From positions 1 through 45,203 of the forward strand of contig CANLRB010000028.1 of the NCBI GenBank assembly GCA_947493455.1: 45,203 nucleotides of DNA. The letters run 5' to 3'. Position 1 is the stretch's first letter. Each line of letters opens with the position of its first letter. The stretch comes from an uncultured Pseudoalteromonas sp. (lineage in GTDB: Bacteria > Pseudomonadota > Gammaproteobacteria > Enterobacterales > Alteromonadaceae). Positions 36,690-45,127 of the stretch are shown here, one piece after another. The notes under the pieces are model-generated. The model was not told the origin of the DNA and did not search any database. It saw nothing but the letters and a program-made list of their open reading frames with translations. The translations under genes were made by a program, and so were the position numbers.

Positions 36690-37481
36690 TTATTGAGATC
36701 TAGCTTCTTTTTGCCCAAGTAACTCGATACATTTTCCAACAAAACAACTGCGATCTGTGCTATTTGGAACATTCCCTTTTTGCTTATTCATATCAAAAAT
36801 TGCTTTGCACGCTTCTTCTTTATTTATTAGCTTTTCAGAAAGTCCCAATCCAGCATAAGTATTGGCTATTGAAGCAGCGAATAAACAGATGCAAGTCATT
36901 ATAAAACTAATTTTAGGGCTATAAAATTTTTGAAAATATTCTTTTATTGGAAGAAAAATGTATTTGATCGTTATCCCAGCAATCAATAACGAACTTATTA
37001 GTGCCACGGGAAATCTTCCATCATCTAGTTCAAAATCTAACGTGTCACTGCCGTCAAACATTTTTCCAAGCATAATTGAAAACAACACAAAGAATGGAAT
37101 GTTTATAAGAGCCTTAACCCGAAAATTATGATAGAAGATCAATGAGTGTAATTTCAACCCCTTAGGAAAAAGCAGTAAAGATACAACTGCCGCTAATACC
37201 GCTGATATCATAAATGTTTGTACTAGCAAATATATTCCGAGAGCAATTTCGTCAACTACTCTGATCGTTCTTAACTCATATAGAAATGGAGCGTATGTGG
37301 TGGCGAACTTTGCTAAAATGACAAATAGGGCTAGAGATCTTATGGTATCACCTACAGCCTTTACCTTGTTCTCTTGAAAAGTCGGGTCGTTGAGACTCGG
37401 ATTCCAAATCAGAGCTTTTGTCCGCTGCGCAAAGCCCAGTAAACCGACACTATCTAACATTTCTTTTATAATTTCTTTCAA
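36690..37481 (-). CDS. Hypothetical multi-pass membrane protein beside the Qat system
   Basis: Protein of 263 residues with about five hydrophobic helices (near 48-66, 78-106, 125-145, 156-178 and 189-210). The N-terminal part before the helices (ALIWNPSLNDPTFQENKV) and the overall plan recall Yip1-type membrane proteins, but I cannot assign it. The tail (KEEACKAIFDMNKQKGNVPNSTDRSCFVGKC) has three Cys and could be exposed. It is 189 bp downstream of qatD on the same strand. It may be an add-on of the defence island or independent cargo. Confidence 0.65.
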   Translation of the reverse strand: MKEIIKEMLDSVGLLGFAQRTKALIWNPSLNDPTFQENKVKAVGDTIRSLALFVILAKFATTYAPFLYELRTIRVVDEIALGIYLLVQTFMISAVLAAVVSLLLFPKGLKLHSLIFYHNFRVKALINIPFFVLFSIMLGKMFDGSDTLDFELDDGRFPVALISSLLIAGITIKYIFLPIKEYFQKFYSPKISFIMTCICLFAASIANTYAGLGLSEKLINKEEACKAIFDMNKQKGNVPNSTDRSCFVGKCIELLGQKEARSQ

Positions 37482-37670
37482 TTAATTCCCCTAAATATGA
37501 TAATTTTCAAGTCAATGTAAATTAACTATTCTCCTACAAATAACTATTTATAGGTCAAACAAGTTCATTCAAAGGATATCTCGAAAAATAAGATTACATA
37601 TGTCGGATTTTGAAGTTTTCAGAACATAATTGGGCTAAAAATTATTAATTGATGATTATTGGAGTCCAAT

Positions 37671-38414
37671 TCATTTATCTTGCTTCGACGATGATAGAAC
37701 AGCTTTAAGATTTAGTTTCAATTGAGATGAAACTGATTCTCGCGACATTTCCCAACCCACTGATAAATATTCGATGACACTGATAACATCTGATGGAAAC
37801 TGTATTTTCCCAGCAACTTTTGCAAATGGCCCATCAGTTTCAAGTAATATCTTATCTTTAGGTATCCACGCAATGATTTTTTTAGCCCTACTAGAGTTAA
37901 TCATTGCAGGTCCGATTGAAAAATAACAACCAAGCTCTATAGCTCTTGTTAGCTGTTTTTTTGTGCCTAAAAACCAATGGAGAATAGGCTTTCCAGCGTC
38001 AGGATATTGCGTTAGGCAATCTAATGTTTCTTCAATCGCATTGAGAGAATGAATCGTTAATACTTTATCCTTGTATGACTGGCACTTATTCAGAATATGT
38101 TTGAATACAAATAGCTGGTCTTCCATATGATCAACATAGCCTTTAGAGCCATCTAAACCGATCTCACCTATATATTTAGTTTTAGATATCAGTTGATCAA
38201 ATAAAGAAAGCTCATTCTTTCTTAAGTGTGCCAACTGTGGGTGTAAGCCCAGAGCTGTTCTGCAATTATCAATACCAGCAGTAAGGTTTGCAGTGCCATC
38301 AAAAGCTGACGGCACAGTAGTAACGGAAAGCACATAGTGCTTACAGGACTTAATATCATCCAATACCTTGCCGTGCTCTGGATATAAATCGACATGACAA
38401 TGAAGATCCATCAT
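37671..38414 (-). CDS. qatD: QatD, TatD-like metal-dependent hydrolase of the Qat defence system
   Basis: Protein of 247 residues of the TatD family. Metal-binding residues seen: His5 and His7 (LHCHVD), Glu in YIGEIGLDG, His in LTIHSLNA, His in PILHWFLG, and Asp in LLETDGPF. TatD proteins are nucleases or related hydrolases. In the QatABCD anti-phage system this is the last gene and is required for protection in the reported E. coli case. Its ATG overlaps the qatC stop (ATGA), so the two are coupled. Its target is not settled. Confidence 0.88.
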   Translation of the reverse strand: MMDLHCHVDLYPEHGKVLDDIKSCKHYVLSVTTVPSAFDGTANLTAGIDNCRTALGLHPQLAHLRKNELSLFDQLISKTKYIGEIGLDGSKGYVDHMEDQLFVFKHILNKCQSYKDKVLTIHSLNAIEETLDCLTQYPDAGKPILHWFLGTKKQLTRAIELGCYFSIGPAMINSSRAKKIIAWIPKDKILLETDGPFAKVAGKIQFPSDVISVIEYLSVGWEMSRESVSSQLKLNLKAVLSSSKQDK

Positions 38415-39745
38415 GATTTCATATCAGCCTGCAAGAAGTCTTCTACTTCAGCTAAACCACGTTTTATTGTTGAGGTAAGCTTATCCCTAACACCAGAATC
38501 CTGTGGTATTGGTCCCGATTTACGAAGCCAAGAGCGATAGTTATTATCTTGTTTCAATCTGATAATAGCAGCTTGAACTGCTTGCAAATCGTCCCTCGTG
38601 TTTTTCTCTTTCATTAGCCCTTTTAATCTTTTGGTTTCATAAGGTGCATCATCTTTAAATCCCGCGTGATGCACTGAGGCTCGACGAATCAAACATGGTA
38701 CACAATGTCCGCATTGAATATGTTTACGATGCCAATGGCTACAAGAAACGCTTAGTGGTACGGCTTTTTTAATTGCGTCTTGGTCAACACATTCAGCTAA
38801 CATTTCACCTTTGGTTTTAAATTGATACGGGTTTACAAATTTGACATGGAAGCCTGTGTCTCTAAGCAAAGATTCAAGCCTGCTTAGAAAATTAGGATGA
38901 GTTGTTCTAGTACTATGGCTACCAATCCGTCTTCTGGTTAGCGGTGGATTTATTGAGATATAGCCATTCTCAGGGACGACAATAGTTTCAATACTGCTAT
39001 CGCAATTGGCATTTCTTAAGGCTGATATACCAAGTACCGCCATAGCTAGGAAGTTGAAGCTTCTTCCCCTCATGCTAATGTCAGTTTTACCTTCTAAATG
39101 CTTAATAATATGGGGAGACATTGAATAGGACAATTCGCCGAATGGCGGGGATAATAATTGCTTAATATCTTCCTGTTTCGCACCATCACCACGATAGGCA
39201 TGACTAACCAAAAGTGGTTTTAAGTCTGACTCTCCGTTTAAAATGTCAATTGCACCAACTGCGCTATCAAGACCACCAGAAAAAAGGCATACTGAGTTGA
39301 GTCCTATTAGTGATTTTGCCTTTGCTTTCGCTTGCTCACTTGTTTTAGGAGTCGGCATCGGCATAGTTGTTTTTTCAAACGTAAACTGCCATTGATCACC
39401 TGTTAGAAAGTTGAGTATTGAACTTAGTTCAGGCTCAACAGTATTCCACATATCCTCATCGGTAACAGGAACATGCAAATGCATTTTTCTAGCCCATGCA
39501 TTTTCTGCATTATCCCTCAATTCAAATGTATCAGCGGCGGTAACAGCGGTTGCAATTGTTATCAGATCTATTGCATCAGCATCTACATTCAATCCCAAAT
39601 CACGAACTGTTTGTAGTAGTTGTTTTGACACTAAGCTGTGCTTAGTGATGTCATTTTGATGCGTATGGAACATCTGGACAGGATGACAATCATTAGAAAA
39701 ATCAGGCAAGTTAGCTGGGTCATGATTAAAATAAAAATTAGTCAT
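38411..39745 (-). CDS. qatC: QatC, QueC-like enzyme of the Qat defence system
   Basis: Protein of 444 residues. An ATP-pyrophosphatase loop SGGLDS lies at 156-161 and a zinc site at Cys335, Cys345, Cys348, Cys351 (CGHCVPC), both as in QueC, which makes 7-cyano-7-deazaguanine. The first 150 residues are extra compared with QueC (about 230 residues). The start is set at 39745 (MTNFYFNHD): GGAGAG precedes it and its ATG overlaps the qatB end (ATGACTAA); the reading from 39766 has no better site. No other queuosine gene is nearby, so it probably serves defence, not tRNA modification. Confidence 0.9.
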   Translation of the reverse strand: MTNFYFNHDPANLPDFSNDCHPVQMFHTHQNDITKHSLVSKQLLQTVRDLGLNVDADAIDLITIATAVTAADTFELRDNAENAWARKMHLHVPVTDEDMWNTVEPELSSILNFLTGDQWQFTFEKTTMPMPTPKTSEQAKAKAKSLIGLNSVCLFSGGLDSAVGAIDILNGESDLKPLLVSHAYRGDGAKQEDIKQLLSPPFGELSYSMSPHIIKHLEGKTDISMRGRSFNFLAMAVLGISALRNANCDSSIETIVVPENGYISINPPLTRRRIGSHSTRTTHPNFLSRLESLLRDTGFHVKFVNPYQFKTKGEMLAECVDQDAIKKAVPLSVSCSHWHRKHIQCGHCVPCLIRRASVHHAGFKDDAPYETKRLKGLMKEKNTRDDLQAVQAAIIRLKQDNNYRSWLRKSGPIPQDSGVRDKLTSTIKRGLAEVEDFLQADMKS

Positions 39746-40625
39746 CAAAGCTCTCCCACTCATCAACTGTCATGGCAATAGCATCGGCTTGAATTTTAGT
39801 AATATTTTCCTTACTGATAGTACTGGGGTTGCCATTAGTTACTTTGTCTAACTGTTCTTGTGTGATCACTTTTATTAATTCCCTTAATTCAACTTCCATT
39901 TGATGATGCTTGCTTGCTGGCTCTACATGAAACCAAGCTCTGCCCATGCCTTCAACCACATCCTGAAATATAAGATCTGTTAAATAACAACCTATGGCTT
40001 CTTGGATAACTTCGTCGGTAAAACTGTTAGGATCAAACTCTTCAGTATCGGGTAATGCTTCCTCTAGTGCGTAATCCAACGCAACTCTTACAGCATCCGA
40101 ATCGGCATTATGAGGCGCTAAATGGCTAGCAATTTTGTCAATTGCTTGGTCAGTCGATAGCCCAGTTAGATCACCTAATGATAAGCTTTGATTATTAACC
40201 GTTACTGTGTCGCCACGCATGAAACCAAGCAATCCAGAACCAGCAGTTATGCCGCTTGCTAGTCTCCGGCTAGTACTCTTACCTCCACCAGAGCCTTTTC
40301 TAGAGTAACTTTTTAATGAACGCCTTAGATCCGAAGTTGATCCACCTGTTTGAGCGTACTTACCAAATGCTCTTCTTGCACTAGCAAACCTATTTGGAGG
40401 CGGTGTTGCTGTTGGTGAACCGCCGATTTCTTGTTGAACCTTGTCATTGTCAATATCGTTACTATTGTCATTCTGATCATCTGCTTGACCACTGTCAAAG
40501 CCTGTTTGATCATCCCCATCAGTACCTGATGCAGGTTCTATCGTGACGGGGTCTCCTTGCTCTGCCCACGATGGAATTAGCGGACTCTTGTTATTCGGTC
40601 CTGTTGACGATGCGGACGTACCCAT
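39738..40625 (-). CDS. qatB: QatB, partner protein of the Qat defence system
   Basis: Protein of 295 residues placed between qatA and qatC. The first 120 residues are low-complexity: Ser/Gly/Asp/Asn-rich (QNDNSNDIDND), then basic SRKGSGGGKSTSRR. Residues about 130-295 are folded and mainly helical. It begins Met-Gly (MGTSASSTG); after Met removal the N terminus would be glycine. Family function is unclear. It starts one base after the qatA stop, with GAGGGA as ribosome site, and overlaps qatC. Identified by position and the family's general features rather than a catalytic motif. Confidence 0.82.
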   Translation of the reverse strand: MGTSASSTGPNNKSPLIPSWAEQGDPVTIEPASGTDGDDQTGFDSGQADDQNDNSNDIDNDKVQQEIGGSPTATPPPNRFASARRAFGKYAQTGGSTSDLRRSLKSYSRKGSGGGKSTSRRLASGITAGSGLLGFMRGDTVTVNNQSLSLGDLTGLSTDQAIDKIASHLAPHNADSDAVRVALDYALEEALPDTEEFDPNSFTDEVIQEAIGCYLTDLIFQDVVEGMGRAWFHVEPASKHHQMEVELRELIKVITQEQLDKVTNGNPSTISKENITKIQADAIAMTVDEWESFDD

Positions 40626-40626
40626 A

Positions 40627-42387
40627 TTACTTAGTTCCCTCTAGTTCTTTTAAAATTGGATTAAGCCACCTTTGTCGGGGCAAGCTTTTTAAGAATGTAA
40701 GAAGACTTAAACAACATTTATCATCCTGCTTGGCAAGTAGCACTGCTCCATAAATGCCTGTAGGTCTTTCAGTCCAATCACCAATCAACTTAAAGTTTTC
40801 AATCAAACCATCCATGACTGACATGTATTCTTCCTTAGGAGTTGTGGTAATCGCAGTAGAGTTAACGCCACTGACCCTTACCTTTTGCTTCATTAAGTCT
40901 TCTACAAGTTTTTGAGCGGCTCCTGACATTACCGCATTAACAGCGCCCATTGGAATGCTTTCTCGACTCAGATACGCCGCTGGAGTCAAATCCATCTCAG
41001 TAAACATTGGAGGTAATTTTGACCATTTATCAATAAAAGCTAGGTCTAGCTTCCACTCTTCAGGTAACTTAATTTCGTCAAATTCAACTTCTGAATTTTC
41101 GAGTTCCGCCAATACTTTTGGGAATCCCTTTTCCTTGTCAATTAATTCATAAAGCTTATTGGTAGCCTGAGTGCCTAAGCACCTCTCAAAAATTACCAGC
41201 TTAGTGATGGTTTTTTCATCAAGCTGCATACCTCGACGGTGAGCCGTTTTCTTTCTCATCTTCACTTGGTTCAGTAATCGCTTAACTATGCGAGGGTTGC
41301 CGTTAATGTTTGTAGATTCAGCTAATAGTGGAGCTAACTGCTCAGCAACTACAAATTTACTTCTGAGTTCTGAATGCTTTTCGATAGCGTGATCTTGAAG
41401 TAGCTCATCAATGGTTATTTGTGGTTGTTTCCACGACAGCCTTAATGATTCTTCAAGGGCACATCTTATCGTTTCTAATTGAGCATCGGTAACGCCGTGG
41501 TCTTGAGCAGTAAGCATCATTAAATATGCCCTTATCTCCAGAACGCCGGGTCTTGGTACATGCACAGGAATTTGAATAAGCTTGTCTAAATAATCAGTTT
41601 GATGTCGTTGAGATGCACCTTTGTGATATTCCGGCACAGCCAAGCGGATCATGTCTTCATCGGCGGCAATAACAAATGCGGTATTTGGTAGAAATAGAAA
41701 TAATCTGATCGCCTCAAGTGTTGAAATGGCATTAAATGGAGAGCAGCGATCTAAATTATCGACATAGACAATAAGTGGTTTATCAAACTCCTTTAGCAGA
41801 TCTGAATATGCTTTTCGGAATTCTTTAATTTCTTTAGGTGGTGAGAATGATTTCTTATCTTTGATCAAACCTTTGTTTTTCTTCGCGACATCCTTAGCGC
41901 CATCGACAGCACCTTTTACATCATCAACATCCAGTTCACCATCGTCACCACCACTGAATAGTCCCATGATCTTCTGTATACCACCTATAGTTGGTATACC
42001 AGCTAATGCTGCACCACCATCCATAAGTAGTCCCATCAGTCTGATCTTATCTATTCGTCCAGCAAACTCTTTTGCTTTTGCACTTAGGTTTTTATCGTCT
42101 GCTGCTTTTTTAACTAAAGTAGATGCGATTGTTTCTAATAGCGCAGCTTTAGCATCATCGTACCCTTGGAAAGTCCATGCATCAAAATGTACTTGGATAT
42201 ATTCTTGTTCATCAGTTTCCAAAGATGCTTTGGTAAGTTCAAGAATAGTAGATTTTCCTGCGCCCCAATCACCAAAGACACCGACGCTAATAGGCATTAA
42301 TTCCTTTTCTGTTATAAGGTCTTTAATCGACTCAGCCGCTTCATTAAAATTTAAGAAATCAATTTTTGATTCTTTGTCAGACCACAT
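40627..42387 (-). CDS. qatA: QatA, KAP-family P-loop NTPase of the Qat defence system
   Basis: Protein of 586 residues of the KAP family. Walker A GDWGAGKST at 39-47 and Walker B IVYVDNLDRCSP at about 205-215. The family's usual insertion between them includes a hydrophobic stretch (about 112-135, LMGLLMDGGAALAGIPTIGG). In Qat it is the large ATPase that probably senses infection or drives the effector step. It starts with GGGAG upstream, 11 bp after the serine recombinase stop, so both are in one operon. Together with the three following genes it gives the complete QatABCD order. Confidence 0.9.
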   Translation of the reverse strand: MWSDKESKIDFLNFNEAAESIKDLITEKELMPISVGVFGDWGAGKSTILELTKASLETDEQEYIQVHFDAWTFQGYDDAKAALLETIASTLVKKAADDKNLSAKAKEFAGRIDKIRLMGLLMDGGAALAGIPTIGGIQKIMGLFSGGDDGELDVDDVKGAVDGAKDVAKKNKGLIKDKKSFSPPKEIKEFRKAYSDLLKEFDKPLIVYVDNLDRCSPFNAISTLEAIRLFLFLPNTAFVIAADEDMIRLAVPEYHKGASQRHQTDYLDKLIQIPVHVPRPGVLEIRAYLMMLTAQDHGVTDAQLETIRCALEESLRLSWKQPQITIDELLQDHAIEKHSELRSKFVVAEQLAPLLAESTNINGNPRIVKRLLNQVKMRKKTAHRRGMQLDEKTITKLVIFERCLGTQATNKLYELIDKEKGFPKVLAELENSEVEFDEIKLPEEWKLDLAFIDKWSKLPPMFTEMDLTPAAYLSRESIPMGAVNAVMSGAAQKLVEDLMKQKVRVSGVNSTAITTTPKEEYMSVMDGLIENFKLIGDWTERPTGIYGAVLLAKQDDKCCLSLLTFLKSLPRQRWLNPILKELEGTK

Positions 42388-42398
42388 AACATCTCCCT

Positions 42399-42974
42399 TT
42401 ATTTATTATTTTGCTTTTCCATTCTTTTAATAGTTCTGTGAACCGTAGGGCGGCTAACAGAATATTTTTTTGCTAATGCAGAAATCGATTCACCATTTAA
42501 TTTATCTTTATATAATTCCTTCGCTTGTTTATCAGACAAAGCAGGCATTCTCCCCATATGTTTGCCTTTAGCCTTAGCCTCTTCACGACCTTCAGCTGTT
42601 CTGGCTTTTATTAAATCCCGCTCAAGCTGAGCGAAGACTCCGCAAAGGTTGATCATCGCCGTCGAGAATGGATTATCATTTTTAGTATTGAGAGAGCCGT
42701 CGATGATATTTAAACACGCTCCCTTTTTATGAATACTTTCAATTGCTTCGAGAATAGTCTTTAATGATCGGCCAAGCCGGTCAAGGCGAGTAACAATTAC
42801 TTCATCGCCTTCTCGTATAAAATTTATGAGATCTTTTAACTTCTCATCATTTTTAATCGAAGCACCACTTTGCTTCCCTTGAAATATTTTCTCACAGCCA
42901 TGAGCGCCCAACTTGGACAGTTGAACTTGTAAATCTTGTTCTTGAGTCGAAACTCGTGCAAAACCAACTTTCAT
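42399..42974 (-). CDS. Serine recombinase (resolvase/invertase), upstream of qatA
   Basis: Protein of 191 residues. Catalytic Ser9 (MKVGFARVSTQEQ), Arg in VTRLDRLGRS near 65-71 and the long E-helix (LERDLIKARTAEGREEAKAKG) are present, followed by an HTH at about 155-185 (SISALAKKYSVSRPTVHRT). It is the size and plan of small resolvases and invertases. The start at 42974 places res-like repeats immediately upstream. Its stop lies only 11 bp before qatA, so it leads the qat operon. It could be a leftover of a Tn3-type or other transposon that carried qat. Confidence 0.9.
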   Translation of the reverse strand: MKVGFARVSTQEQDLQVQLSKLGAHGCEKIFQGKQSGASIKNDEKLKDLINFIREGDEVIVTRLDRLGRSLKTILEAIESIHKKGACLNIIDGSLNTKNDNPFSTAMINLCGVFAQLERDLIKARTAEGREEAKAKGKHMGRMPALSDKQAKELYKDKLNGESISALAKKYSVSRPTVHRTIKRMEKQNNK

Positions 42975-42975
42975 A

Positions 42976-43053
42976 TGTACGAAACCTATAACTTTCGTAC
43001 ACCTTATCAATTAAGTGAACGAAAGTCCACTAAATCCATTTCGTTCATGAACG
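42976..43053. promoter_or_regulatory. Cluster of inverted repeats upstream of the recombinase (res-like / operator)
   Basis: TGTACGAAA-N8-TTTCGTACA (42976-43001) is a perfect 9-bp dyad directly before the recombinase start. CGTTCATGAACG at 43042-43053 is a perfect palindrome. Between and after them lie more CGAAAG/TTTCGTT words (43018-43025, 43086-43092). Multiple dyads of related sequence next to a serine recombinase gene fit a res site where the enzyme binds and limits its own expression and so that of qat. Confidence 0.6.
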
Positions 43054-43128
43054 TAACTAAATACCAACTTTAGTTCGGATTCCGTTACTTTCGTTTATAC
43101 TTTTTAAAAATCAGGCGAATTGTAGACA

Positions 43129-43503
43129 TCATTGAATCCACCTTAACGCGCTACTCAGATCACTAAAGTGTTCAGTACTATTGATAGAGCATTCAGGAAA
43201 CTCAGTTATGTCTATTTGAACAACTTTTGACTTATCTCCAACAATAGCTTTTCTCGCTGAAGTCACTCCAGTAGACCGTATTTGCATTGCTAATGGCTCT
43301 ACGTTACAGCAACTACTAACAACTACACCTTTAAAACAAGATAGATCCAAAATAAAATTAACAGACTGGTTAACCGAAGATAGCTCAGCGCTAATCTCTT
43401 CCAAATATTGTTTTAATCCGTTAACGGTTAATTCACCAATTAACTCAATAATTAATGTATTGCCCAACCACTGCTTCAAATAATGTCCTTGAGATAATTC
43501 CAC
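43129..43503 (-). CDS. STAS-like small protein (hypothetical)
   Basis: Protein of 124 residues. The pattern of alternating strands and helices, with ELIGELTVNGLKQYLEEIS at the start and NFILDLSCFKGVVVSS in the middle, resembles STAS/anti-sigma-antagonist folds, but the conserved serine context is not clear, so phosphorylation cannot be claimed. It ends with SSALRWIQ. The start is GTG at 43503 with AAAGG upstream. It is the last gene of the minus-strand operon, six bases after the DUF5676 gene. An STAS role would be regulatory. Confidence 0.55.
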   Translation of the reverse strand: MELSQGHYLKQWLGNTLIIELIGELTVNGLKQYLEEISAELSSVNQSVNFILDLSCFKGVVVSSCCNVEPLAMQIRSTGVTSARKAIVGDKSKVVQIDITEFPECSINSTEHFSDLSSALRWIQ

Positions 43504-43509
43504 TAAAAT

Positions 43510-43779
43510 TTACCTTTTCTGCTGACTTGATTGCATATTATAGATTTTAGCGATCAGCCAGCCAGTTATACCTGCTAGTAAAGCCCAGAGTATACCTCCC
43601 GATATTACTGAGGTAATTGACATATGCCAGCCCATAATTTGCCAGTCTGTATGTAACATCTTGGAGGTCATATTTGACATCACCTCCGGTATCACCATAA
43701 CCAGAACTGAACACACAACCCAAACAATGGCAAAGGCTGTGGCACAAGCCAACGCAAAAGCTTTTTCGTTAAGTTTCAT
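43510..43779 (-). CDS. DUF5676 family small membrane protein
   Basis: Protein of 89 residues with two membrane helices (about 9-33 and 57-80), joined by a loop with SNMTSKMLHTDWQIMGWH. The family is common on plasmids and in metal-related gene clusters; its function is unknown. GGAGG eight bases before the ATG overlaps the last codons of the upstream saccharopine-dehydrogenase-like gene, so the two are coupled. Confidence 0.78.
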   Translation of the reverse strand: MKLNEKAFALACATAFAIVWVVCSVLVMVIPEVMSNMTSKMLHTDWQIMGWHMSITSVISGGILWALLAGITGWLIAKIYNMQSSQQKR

Positions 43780-43781
43780 AA

Positions 43782-44861
43782 TTAATTTCCTCCCATTGGT
43801 TTAATGTCTAAATCAACATCAAGTTGGTAAATAAATTCTTTCGGTTGTACGACGTTTTCAATATGATGAACGCCTTGCTTAACATTACTTTTCAACATAA
43901 GTCGGGCTAAATGGCTTGCTACACTGGCCGTCACTTTACCTTCATTAACTCCTGTTAAACTAAACGAATTTGCACAATATTTACCATTAGAATCCTTACC
44001 TACGACTTTAATAAAAAACGCTTCACTACCTAAATCGAATAACTTGAATAAATTAATAGTAATCCATTGACACCAATAAATTTTTAGCAGCTTACTTATT
44101 CCTGTCCATTTTAGAAAAACGATTAATGTGGTTAATAATTTAGACTCAAAGCAAAGATACGTGCTGGCTGAATTAATGTTTAAGGTTTGCGGTATGACAT
44201 GTTGATCAGAAAAGTTTGAACGATAAAAGGTCCTAGTATTTACTTCATCAGCAATAGTAGTGGACATGCCTTCAGTAAAAGAGGAGTACGTTACACTTTC
44301 CCCTGATACATTCAAAAGAAATGTGTCGTTTATGTCTTTAAGCATCCAGCGATATGCAGCATCACCATGCTTACCACCCGTACCTAAAAGAATATAAATA
44401 TCAATGAATTTAACTAACTTATTATTTTGCTTGCAAAGCTTAGCCAACAAATTTGTTAGTCCCGGTGCAACACCTACGCTTAATATGACAGAAGATTTAT
44501 TTTTAACGGCTAATGAGTGAAGTTCTTCAAGCTGAGAAATAAATTCATAACTTGCTGTAATATCGATGTAATTTATGCCTTGATTGATACAAAACTCAAC
44601 AAATGTAGTGTTTCGCTGATCTATGCACATGATCACCAGCTTAACATCTGAGAATGCTTCTTCCTGAAAAGCGTTGCAATTTACATCTAAAACTTTAGCT
44701 GAAACTTTATCTCCAAACTTTTTTGCCGTTGCTTGGGCTTTCAATAAATCTCGACCCGCTATGATAAGATCGTCAGAATAATCCTTAGCCAATTCTGCTA
44801 CAATAAAGTGCCCTACATTTCCATAACCACCTACAATAAGAATCTTCGTTCTGCTCTTCAT
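43782..44861 (-). CDS. Saccharopine dehydrogenase-like NAD(P)-binding protein
   Basis: Protein of 359 residues. The N-terminal Rossmann fold begins KILIVGGYGNVG (7-18), followed by DLLKAQATAKKF and a catalytic-domain-like remainder (about 120-359). The start is chosen at 44861 because GGAAAG sits just before; a reading from 44876 adds five residues. Family members include saccharopine dehydrogenases and several oxidoreductases of unknown substrate; no lysine-pathway gene is near. It lies between the broken MBL gene and the DUF5676 gene. Substrate unknown. Confidence 0.78.
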   Translation of the reverse strand: MKSRTKILIVGGYGNVGHFIVAELAKDYSDDLIIAGRDLLKAQATAKKFGDKVSAKVLDVNCNAFQEEAFSDVKLVIMCIDQRNTTFVEFCINQGINYIDITASYEFISQLEELHSLAVKNKSSVILSVGVAPGLTNLLAKLCKQNNKLVKFIDIYILLGTGGKHGDAAYRWMLKDINDTFLLNVSGESVTYSSFTEGMSTTIADEVNTRTFYRSNFSDQHVIPQTLNINSASTYLCFESKLLTTLIVFLKWTGISKLLKIYWCQWITINLFKLFDLGSEAFFIKVVGKDSNGKYCANSFSLTGVNEGKVTASVASHLARLMLKSNVKQGVHHIENVVQPKEFIYQLDVDLDIKPMGGN

Positions 44862-44902
44862 TGTACTTTCCTTCATTGCTTAGCGGCTTGTTTAAAGTAG
44901 GG

Positions 44903-45127
44903 TTATTCAACCTTGATGATGCTTTTATAACTTGCAACACTGACATCAAAACCCGTATGTTGACTCAAATAATCTCGAAATGTTTCGCTCGCTTCAGGGT
45001 CGCCATGCACAAGTTGTATGGGTGTATTTTTGTTTAAGGGTGACGACAATAGCCATTGAGTTAATTCTTTAAAATCACCATGCCCAGACAAGCCATGTAC
45101 CACTTCTACATCTGCTTTCACTGGGAG
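44903..45127 (-). pseudogene. C-terminal fragment of an RNA-metabolising MBL-fold hydrolase, cut by an insertion sequence
   Basis: The last 75 codons of a metallo-beta-lactamase-fold protein remain. The reading runs LPVKADVEVVHGLSGHGDFKEL, where the (I/L)PV-A-V plus (S-x-H-x-D) motif marks the RMMBL C-terminal domain of the beta-CASP-like family. Homologues have about 450 residues, so nearly the whole catalytic domain is missing to the right. The break is at 45127/45128, exactly where a TG-starting insertion-sequence end begins. It was the first gene of the minus-strand operon. Confidence 0.85.

Larger units (their letters stand above)
29462..43128. mobile_element. Putative integrated island carrying a recombinase module and Qat defence
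   Basis: The stretch opens with four same-strand recombinase-type genes and continues with opposite-strand cargo (membrane protein, qatDCBA) and a serine recombinase. Composition is more AT-rich at the left, and none of these genes belongs to the core set around it. Borders are approximate: the left lies between the GGDEF gene and 29885, the right might be near 43.1 kb or beyond the window. No terminal repeats were identified. Confidence 0.55.

Noticed and set aside
38411-39745. Housekeeping QueC of the queuosine pathway
   Set aside because: The protein has a 150-residue extra N-terminal part, no queD/queE/queF nearby, and lies in the qat gene order.
41861-42430. Plus-strand frame of 189 codons inside qatA and the recombinase end
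   Set aside because: Serine-rich shadow of the qatA strand, typical of antisense frames.
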